11,006 bases of DNA from Halarsenatibacter sp964462585 (GTDB lineage Bacteria > Bacillota > Halanaerobiia > Halanaerobiales > Halarsenatibacteraceae), in assembly GCA_964462585.1 (NCBI GenBank), contig CAYXAK010000060.1, forward strand, positions 1 to 11,006, written 5' to 3'. The notes below the pieces were generated by a model. The model ran no database searches. It saw only the letters and a program-made list of their open reading frames with translations, and had not been told where the DNA came from. The translations under genes were made by a program, and so were the position numbers. Positions within the stretch are counted from its first letter, which is position 1, and each line of letters opens with the position of its first letter. Positions 6,862 through 11,006 of the stretch are shown in pieces.

Positions 6862-7340
6862 GCTCTGACAGCGAAAAACTCTTTCAAAACATTGGAGAGC
6901 GTCTGAAGCGGCAGCGCCAGATGGAAGAAGAGTCAGAAAAAGATGAAGATTCCGGGAGTGAGAGCAGATCTGGAGATAAAGATGAGGACAGGAGAGAAAA
7001 GACAGAAGATAAAGATTCCTCTCCCAAAACCGAAGAGGAGGATCAGGATAAAACCGACAGCTCACAGGAAAAAAAGCGTCCGGAAAGGAGCTGGCAGCGC
7101 CGGGAGGTCTATCAGACGTCCTTCAAGGTCAAACCGGATATGGAAGATGATTTCAGTGAGTGTAAGCGCAAATTCCGGCGTGAACTAAATATTCTCCTCT
7201 CCAAACAGGATGCCATCGAGCTGGGCTGGCTGCTTTTGAAAAATCTGGATGAAACCTATTTTGAAGAGCTCAGGGTAAGCCACTCACCCGATGATGATCT
7301 GATCCAGGCCTTAAAGGAGCTCATCGAAGAATATTACTGA
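6837..7340 (+). CDS. Small ParB-like partner with charged tail and RHH-like C terminus
   Basis: A 167-residue protein I do not recognise by name. Residues 1-88 are highly charged and low-complexity (Asp, Glu, Lys, Arg, Ser), probably disordered. Residues ~89-167 look folded: a short strand (YQTSFKVKP), a helix (MEDDFSECKRKFRRE) and a second helix (NILLSKQDAIELGWLLL), the order of a ribbon-helix-helix DNA-binding domain, then an acidic helical end. Its start lies inside parA (overlap of 25 bp), with AGGAGG at 6821-6826 upstream. In small par systems the gene after parA encodes the centromere-binding protein, often a flexible tail that stimulates ParA plus an RHH domain (ParG, Omega). I infer the same role. 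It is unrelated by eye to classical HTH-type ParB, and the fold assignment is tentative. Confidence 0.7.
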   Translation: MSDDRSSMSSDSEKLFQNIGERLKRQRQMEEESEKDEDSGSESRSGDKDEDRREKTEDKDSSPKTEEEDQDKTDSSQEKKRPERSWQRREVYQTSFKVKPDMEDDFSECKRKFRRELNILLSKQDAIELGWLLLKNLDETYFEELRVSHSPDDDLIQALKELIEEYY

Positions 7341-7393
7341 TAACTTTAGTTTAAGATGAGTTTTCCATCCGCTGCTTACATTATATCTATATA

Positions 7394-7419
7394 GCGCACG
7401 GAGCGCGCTGCGCGTGCGC
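7394..7419. repeat. GC-rich hairpin in the gap before the selenoprotein gene
   Basis: GCGCACG (7394-7400) pairs perfectly with CGTGCGC (7413-7419), and the 12-base loop contains the palindrome AGCGCGCT. The density of GCGC and CGCG words contrasts sharply with the AT-rich flanks. No U run follows, so it is not a standard terminator. The rest of the 135-bp gap (7341-7475) contains a tandem ATGTAAAT-C-ATGTAAAT (7441-7457) and the GGAGGT ribosome site of the next gene; I see no convincing promoter there. Confidence 0.5.
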
Positions 7420-7475
7420 GCAATGTATCATCAAGTTTCGATGTAAATCATGTAAATTTCACCGGAGGTCAAAAC

Positions 7476-8030
7476 ATGAGCTGGATTGAGACCATAGACA
7501 GCGATAAAGCAGGCGGCAAACTGGCAAAAATTTATAGCAGTCTGGCAGATCCCGGCGAGGAGATTGCGGAGATATTAAAAGTGCACAGCCTGAAACCGGA
7601 TATACTCCGATCTCATCTGAGCCTTTACCGGGAGATTATGTACGGTGATTCCAGCCTCAGCCGGGCCGAGCGTGAGATGGTGGCCGTCAAAGTCTCTGTT
7701 ATAAATGACTGCCATTACTGAATTAATCATCATGGAGCGGCGCTCCACAGACTGACAGGTGACGATAAGCTCATCAGGCACTTAATAGAAGATGGCAAAC
7801 ATTCTCAACTGACCAGCCGCCAGCAGAAGATGCTGGATTATGCCGTTCTGCTCACAGAATCACCCTCCACCGTCTCCAGAGATGAGATTGCATATCTGAA
7901 GGAAGAAGGACTGAGCGATGAGGATATACTGGATTTAAATCAGGTGGTCTCTTATTTCAATTACGTCAACCGTGTGGCTGAAGGCCTGGGGGTAAAATTG
8001 GAGAAGGACAGAAAGGACTACACATACTGA
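7476..8030 (+). CDS. Selenocysteine-containing AhpD-like peroxidase-related protein (UGA at 7719-7721 = Sec)
   Basis: Read through one in-frame UGA, this is a 184-residue protein of the carboxymuconolactone decarboxylase/AhpD superfamily, peroxidase-related branch. The N-terminal half ends ...VSVINDCHY (C79, Y81). The UGA at codon 82 falls exactly where the family has the second Cys of its CxxC redox centre, and the same frame continues INHHGAALHRLTGDDK, supplying the family histidines (H85, H86), then VVSYFNYVNRVAEGLGV near the C terminus. The result is C79-H-Y-U82. The length matches the family, and the open frame and conserved motifs continue on both sides without a frameshift, which argues against a pseudogene. 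A SECIS-like hairpin follows the UGA. The likely role is thiol- or selenol-dependent reduction of peroxides in the cytoplasm. Start ATG has GGAGGT (7464-7469) at good spacing. It lies between the partition pair and the rep leader. Confidence 0.85.
7719..7747 (+). promoter_or_regulatory. UGA selenocysteine codon with bacterial SECIS-like hairpin
   Basis: The UGA (7719-7721) is followed 11 bases later by TGGAGC (7733-7738) pairing perfectly with GCTCCA (7742-7747) around the three-base loop GGC. The loop begins 17 bases after the UGA. Bacterial SECIS elements bound by SelB are short hairpins immediately downstream of the UGA with a guanine in a small apical loop at about this distance, so geometry and loop bases both fit. 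The hairpin is within the coding sequence (GAALH). Confidence 0.75.
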
Positions 8031-8070
8031 AAAACCTTATCTTCCCCGCCACACAGGGCTTGATATTTAT

Positions 8071-8134
8071 TTATAATAATTTTCAGAAATATATATTCAT
8101 ACATCGATACATCCATACATATACATATCCATAT
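8071..8134. repeat. Second AT-rich repeat patch, related to the one before parA
   Basis: TTTCAGAAATAT (8081-8092) is the third good copy of the TTTCWGAAATAW box seen at 5413 and 5523, in the same orientation. It is followed by ATTCATAC, GATACATCC, CATACATATAC and CATATCCATATAC words like those of the 5387-5640 region. The two patches bracket the parA, partner and selenoprotein genes and end at the rep promoter. They are probably binding sites for a shared protein (Rep or the RHH-like partner). Confidence 0.45.
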
Positions 8135-8142
8135 ACTTTTTT

Positions 8143-8171
8143 TTGACAGCCAGGCCGATTAGTAGTAGAAT
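8143..8171 (+). promoter_or_regulatory. Strong promoter of the rep leader
   Basis: A perfect -35 TTGACA (8143-8148) is separated by 17 bp from TAGAAT (8166-8171, five of six consensus bases). It is preceded by a run of eight T. Transcription should begin near 8178, which gives a leader of about 260 nt before the rep ATG. Confidence 0.7.
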
Positions 8172-8235
8172 TGAGGTGAAAAGAATATATCGAGATGAAG
8201 GGCTAAAATAGAAAGGTCGCTGGCTAAAAACAGAC

Positions 8236-8330
8236 AAAAAAATAACTACCCGCCGGGAGCTGGAGATCAGCTGGGGTCAGCATGTATCTCCTCGACAGGT
8301 AGCCCAAAGCAAATATGCACTTTACAGTCT
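8236..8330 (-). ncRNA. Antisense (countertranscribed) RNA against the rep leader
   Basis: Downstream of the minus-strand promoter at 8337-8365, transcription would start near 8330 and run through a long interrupted hairpin: outer stem CTACC/GGTAG, then GGAGAT/ATCTCC, then GCTG-ACCC-CAGC. It would stop at TTATTTTTTT (complement of 8236-8245), giving an RNA of about 95 nt. Size, terminated hairpin and position opposite the rep leader match plasmid copy-number control RNAs. Not confirmed experimentally; inferred from signals only. Confidence 0.55.
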
Positions 8331-8336
8331 GGATTT

Positions 8337-8365
8337 AGTATATCAGATTTATACCCACAGTGCAA
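8337..8365 (-). promoter_or_regulatory. Promoter of the antisense RNA
   Basis: On the minus strand an extended -10, TGA followed by TATACT (8342-8337), lies 17 bp from TTGCAC (8365-8360). The -35 keeps only TTG of the consensus, but the extended -10 can compensate. The start would be an A at about 8330. Confidence 0.5.
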
Positions 8366-8404
8366 GTTATATGGGGCTTCTGTCCAGCTTATGTTACATA
8401 ATTT

Positions 8405-8440
8405 TCCTCCCGGCAGGTGAGATCTCAGGGGGGATTTTTT
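8405..8440 (+). terminator. Attenuator terminator overlapping the rep ribosome binding site
   Basis: TCCTCCC (8405-8411) can pair with GGGGGGA (8428-8434), seven pairs including one G-U, around a 16-base loop that holds the palindrome TGAGATCTCA (8418-8427). Six T follow (8435-8440), and then the rep ATG. The same G run is the Shine-Dalgarno of rep. The hairpin would therefore both stop transcription and hide the ribosome site, and its 5' arm is the target of the upstream antiterminator GCCGGGAG. Confidence 0.6.
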
Positions 8441-9553
8441 ATGTCGCCGCGCAGGTTAAAACGGGTGGTCATCAAGGAAGAGCTGGTCGAGTTGACCGGG
8501 GATTTCAAATATGCACTCATACTCAATCAGTTCATCTACTGGACTGAAAGGCGCCGTGACTTTGACCGCTTTATCGAAGAGGAAAAAAAGAGAGCTAAAA
8601 CAGAGGGGAAAGAGCTTAATATCAGCAAAACAGGAGGCTGGGTCTACAAATCGACAGATAATCTGGCTGAAGAGCTGATGCTGGGCAAGAGCAAATCCAC
8701 CCTCTCCCGCTATGTCAAGGAACTGGAGGAGATGGGCTATCTGGAATCGCGCCAGAACCCTGAATACAAATGGGATAAAACAAAACAGTACCGCGTAAAT
8801 CTAATCAAGATAAACCGGGATCTTCTGGAGCTTGGCTATCATCTTGAAGGCTATAAATTTGACAGCATGTACAGATCGATTGCAGAATCCCTTAAAAAAG
8901 CAGAAGAGGCTCAGAATGGAGAAAAAGAGAAAGAGGCTAAAAACCCCGGCATGACCGATATTTCAAAATCGGAGATTCGAGATGGCAAAATGAAACACCG
9001 AGGTTTCGATTTGCAACATCGAGAGAGCAAAATGAAACATCGAGACGATAATATGAAACATCGTGAACCGGAAAATGAAACAGCAATACCAGAGATTACT
9101 TCAAAGACTACAGCAGAGATTACAGCAGAAGATGATAAAAAAAATAATCATCGCGCACAGACGCGCGGGGAAAAGCTCCCGAAAAACATACTCGATCAAT
9201 TTGATCGCATCTTCAACCGCCGGCCTACAGCTTTTGAAGAGGAGACTCTCGCCGGGACTGAGGAAAATTCGGAGCTGATTAAAAAAGCTCTGGAGATAAC
9301 AGCTCTCAACTGTTCCGAACCCAGGCTTTCCTACACTCTCACACTGCTCGATGACTGGCAGGAAAAAGGGCTTAGTTCTGTGGAAGATGTTGAAGCTATG
9401 CTCTCCGAACACCGCTCTGCCCGAAAGAAAAATCGGTGTGGGGAGAAAGCCGATACCGCTGATATAGAGCCCAGTGAGGAGCGGGGCTGGAATACCGGTC
9501 TGGGCGGTGATTCCGGGGACGATAAAGAGGATAAAGAAAAAGATCAGGACTGA
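8441..9553 (+). CDS. Plasmid-type replication initiator (winged helix plus DnaD-like C terminus)
   Basis: A 370-residue protein likely to bind the origin and start replication. Residues ~9-120 form a winged-helix domain: YALILNQFIYW (24-34), GGWVYKSTDNLAEELMLGKSKSTLSRYVKELEEMG with the recognition helix near 84-97, and a wing ending WDKTKQYRVNL. This arrangement is common in initiators of Firmicutes plasmids and phages. Residues ~150-240 are a charged linker with four seven-residue repeats of KMKHRxx type (183-210). Residues ~245-325 resemble a DnaD domain, ending in the YTLTLLDDWQEKGLSSVEDV pattern, a helicase-loader contact. The tail is acidic. I choose ATG at 8441, seven bases after AGGGGGG, rather than in-frame GTG 8417, which lies inside the attenuator. 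Expression is probably set by antisense-controlled attenuation. The 3' end overlaps the convergent nitroreductase-like gene by 10 bp. Confidence 0.8.
   Translation: MSPRRLKRVVIKEELVELTGDFKYALILNQFIYWTERRRDFDRFIEEEKKRAKTEGKELNISKTGGWVYKSTDNLAEELMLGKSKSTLSRYVKELEEMGYLESRQNPEYKWDKTKQYRVNLIKINRDLLELGYHLEGYKFDSMYRSIAESLKKAEEAQNGEKEKEAKNPGMTDISKSEIRDGKMKHRGFDLQHRESKMKHRDDNMKHREPENETAIPEITSKTTAEITAEDDKKNNHRAQTRGEKLPKNILDQFDRIFNRRPTAFEEETLAGTEENSELIKKALEITALNCSEPRLSYTLTLLDDWQEKGLSSVEDVEAMLSEHRSARKKNRCGEKADTADIEPSEERGWNTGLGGDSGDDKEDKEKDQD
8969..9082 (+). repeat. 21-bp iterons inside rep (candidate origin)
   Basis: The word ATGAAACAYCGAG or a close variant begins at 8990, 9011 (TTGCAACATCGAG), 9032 and 9053 (ending CGTG), an exact 21-bp period, or two helical turns. 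A decayed copy precedes at 8969 (shared TCGAG end) and a partial ATGAAACA follows at 9075. Because 21 is seven codons, the protein shows matching seven-residue repeats. Phased direct repeats in the linker of a rep gene are the arrangement seen where the origin lies within the initiator gene. A purely protein-level repeat is the alternative. Confidence 0.6.
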
Positions 9554-10401
9554 CCGCCTGGATATATCTCGGCTATAGCCGGCGGGTTTAACAGCTCAAA
9601 TGTTACCTCTCTCTGTTTTGCCTGTTTGCTCAGAGAAGCTCTGGCCCCCAGCAGAATATGGAGCAGGGCTATACCGCAGTCCAGAGTGGGTGAAACACCG
9701 TGATCATCTTCCAGTTCTGCCTCACGCAGAATGACTTTTCCAGCAGCGGGTTTGAGCTCAAACATCCAGGGCTGACGGTTAACCGCCGAAGGTGCCAGGC
9801 GGGCTGAGATGACAGCTTCTCTTATCCAGTCGGGCATATCCTCCAGTTCATCAGCATCAGGGCTGCCCCGGCAGAGTTCGGCAAGAGGTTTTCTTTTATG
9901 GCTGCCGGCAAATTTTTTGGCCAGTTTTTCGGTAAGCGTAAGCCTGTCTCTGGCCTGACCGAGGGGAGTTATGGCGGCAATTTCCTCGCTATCTTTAAGC
10001 TCGTGATTGGAAAGGACTTCCTCTTCATCGAACATGCCGCCCACCCAGCAGGTATCTATCTCTTCTGCGGTGGCAGCCAGTATCAGGGCCTCGCCCAGCA
10101 TTCCGGTCTGGACATCGGCTTTGAACTGACCGTGATCGGTATCTTTGATGATGACAGCATAGCTTTCCGCACCGGTTATAAGGCCATAGGATCCGATAAC
10201 AGTCCAGATGATATCATCAAAACCTGACGGCGAGATAACTATGCGGCTGGAGCTGAGCTTTTTCTGCAGGGGTTTTATCTGGTCCTCCAGTGAGCTTATC
10301 TCCTCCCGGGAAAGAGGCTGTGAGCGGTACTTGCGGCGTGAGGTTCTGACCTCTATAGCCTTATACCAGCTCTTCCAGGGTAAATTCTGTGGTAATCTCA
10401 T
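9544..10401 (-). CDS. TM1586-type nitroreductase-family protein
   Basis: A 285-residue flavin-dependent oxidoreductase-like protein of the putative TM1586 nitroreductase group, in which both halves of one chain contribute to an FMN fold. The N-terminal half has IEVRTSRRKYRSQPL, the usual opening helix with the R-S/T-R-Y/F pattern, and the QTGMLGEALILAATAEEIDTCWVGG stretch. The second half has VISARLAPSAVNRQPWMFEL, the nitroreductase FMN-site pattern, then LDCGIALLHILLGA. The electron donor and substrate are unknown. The ATG at 10401 has AGGAGGT (complement of 10410-10416) eight bases upstream. It overlaps the end of rep by 10 bp tail to tail, with no terminator between them, and is divergent from the LRR protein gene. 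Confidence 0.85.
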   Translation of the reverse strand: MRLPQNLPWKSWYKAIEVRTSRRKYRSQPLSREEISSLEDQIKPLQKKLSSSRIVISPSGFDDIIWTVIGSYGLITGAESYAVIIKDTDHGQFKADVQTGMLGEALILAATAEEIDTCWVGGMFDEEEVLSNHELKDSEEIAAITPLGQARDRLTLTEKLAKKFAGSHKRKPLAELCRGSPDADELEDMPDWIREAVISARLAPSAVNRQPWMFELKPAAGKVILREAELEDDHGVSPTLDCGIALLHILLGARASLSKQAKQREVTFELLNPPAIAEIYPGGQS

Positions 10402-10479
10402 GGTCTGATACCTCCTGTTCTTTAATTTCTTCTTTTACAGCATAAAACCTGCAGATATCAGAGAAAGAAGGTGAGCAGA

Positions 10480-11006
10480 TTGTCAGTCAGAACATTTTCC
10501 CGGCTTAAAATCATTTCTATCCTGGCTGTGATAGCCATATTCTTTGCCGCTTTAGCCTTTGTAATCATGCCGGAAGCCGGCACTGAAACTGAAGCAGATA
10601 TGGTGGAATTTGCCGATGAAAATCTGAGAAAAGCGGTGCTGGGTGAGCTCGGCCGGGAGGAGGGACCCATAACCCGAAAAGAGGCCGAGGAGATAGAAAC
10701 TTTGGAGGCTGTGGAGAAGGAGATATCCGATCTCTCTGGCCTTGAGAATCTCAGCGGCCTGAGGGAGCTCAACCTCTATGACAACGATATTGACGATATA
10801 GAACCTCTGGCTGCACTGGAAAATCTGGAGAAGATAGTATTCGAGCATAATTATGTCAGCGATTTAAATCCCCTGAGCGGGCTTAAGGATCTGAGAATAT
10901 TCAATTTCCGCTATAACAGGATAGAGGATTTAAGTCCTCTGTCAGAGCTGGAAAATCTGGAGAAGATAAGGCTGTGGGGAAATGAGGTGCGTGAAGTCGA
11001 TGCCCT
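10480..11006 (+). CDS. Leucine-rich-repeat surface or membrane-anchored protein (partial)
   Basis: The frame stays open to the window end and the C terminus is missing. A basic start (LSVRTFSRLK) and a hydrophobic segment of about 20 residues (IISILAVIAIFFAALAFVIM) form a signal peptide or N-terminal anchor. Then comes a cap resembling those of internalin-type LRR proteins (FADENLRKAVLGELG, ITRKEAEEI), followed by ~22-residue repeats with the LxxLxxLxLxxNxIxDIxPL pattern: LSGLRELNLYDNDIDDIEPL, LEKIVFEHNYVSDLNPL, LRIFNFRYNRIEDLSPL, LEKIRLWGNEVREVDA. The role is probably protein binding at the cell surface. The start is uncertain: TTG at 10480 has GAAGGTGA at good spacing, while in-frame GTG at 10471 would add three residues but has a poor site. 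Confidence 0.8.
   Translation, partial: MSVRTFSRLKIISILAVIAIFFAALAFVIMPEAGTETEADMVEFADENLRKAVLGELGREEGPITRKEAEEIETLEAVEKEISDLSGLENLSGLRELNLYDNDIDDIEPLAALENLEKIVFEHNYVSDLNPLSGLKDLRIFNFRYNRIEDLSPLSELENLEKIRLWGNEVREVDA

Larger units (their letters stand above)
8178..8440 (+). promoter_or_regulatory. Attenuating leader of the rep mRNA
   Basis: This non-coding stretch between promoter and rep folds in a way that suggests transcriptional attenuation. CTACC (8246-8250) pairs with GGTAG (8298-8302), enclosing GGAGAT/ATCTCC (8262-8267/8286-8291) and GCTG-GGGT-CAGC (8270-8281). The internal loop exposes GCCGGGAG (8252-8259), which is exactly complementary to CTCCCGGC (8407-8414), the 5' arm of the terminator hairpin just before the ATG. 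Forming this 8-bp pair would prevent the terminator. An antisense RNA covering 8236-8330 would occupy GCCGGGAG and so favour termination. This is the logic known from repC of pT181 and repR of pIP501. A further hairpin, TTATGT-T-ACATAA, is at 8389-8401. No leader peptide with a usable ribosome site is apparent. Confidence 0.6.

Noticed and set aside
7719..7721. UGA as a nonsense mutation making the AhpD-like gene a pseudogene
   Set aside because: The UGA falls precisely on a conserved redox Cys column, the frame stays intact on both sides, and a SECIS-like hairpin follows, all better explained by selenocysteine.
8417..8440. Upstream GTG start for rep
   Set aside because: It lies within the attenuator loop and has no ribosome site, whereas ATG 8441 has AGGGGGG at seven bases.

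Overview
The window reads as DNA from an anaerobic Firmicutes-type bacterium. Ribosome binding sites are strong (GGAGG, GAGGTG) and GTG or TTG starts are common. A UvrX-like Y-family polymerase, a YdcZ-type transporter and a Soj-like ParA fit that group. Several proteins are very acidic, which suggests but does not prove a halophile such as a member of the Halanaerobiales. One gene is best read with an in-frame UGA as selenocysteine, so the host should carry the bacterial Sec machinery. The species cannot be named from sequence alone.

Left part (1-5300), metabolic and DNA-repair cargo: a terminator of an unseen upstream gene; a PfkB-type sugar or nucleoside kinase (minus); a divergent Y-family translesion polymerase with a LexA-like box in its promoter; a small YdcZ/DUF606 membrane protein; an exported metallo-beta-lactamase-fold protein of ComEC type fused to a ComEA-like helix-hairpin-helix domain; and, convergent with it, an IunH-type nucleoside hydrolase (minus) whose start is fixed by its own promoter.

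Middle part (5300-9553), a plasmid-type replicon core, all on the plus strand. A ~700-bp AT-rich repeat region precedes parA and a small overlapping gene with a charged tail and a ribbon-helix-helix-like end, the likely centromere-binding partner. Next comes an AhpD-like peroxidase-related gene with a CxxU redox motif and a SECIS-like hairpin just after the UGA. A second, shorter AT-rich repeat patch leads into a ~260-nt leader and a replication initiator with an N-terminal winged helix and a C-terminal DnaD-like segment. The leader shows the parts of antisense-controlled attenuation: a strong sense promoter, an opposing promoter with a ~95-nt terminated antisense RNA, an 8-bp long-range pairing, and a terminator hairpin whose 3' arm is also the Shine-Dalgarno. 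Inside rep, four repeats with exact 21-bp period look like origin iterons.

Right part (9544-11006): a convergent TM1586-type nitroreductase-like gene (minus) and the start of a membrane-anchored or secreted leucine-rich-repeat protein that runs off the window.

Together the middle genes would replicate (Rep, iterons), control copy number (antisense RNA and attenuator) and segregate (ParA, RHH-like protein, AT-rich sites) a plasmid or chromid, or an integrated one, with the selenoprotein embedded in the maintenance module.
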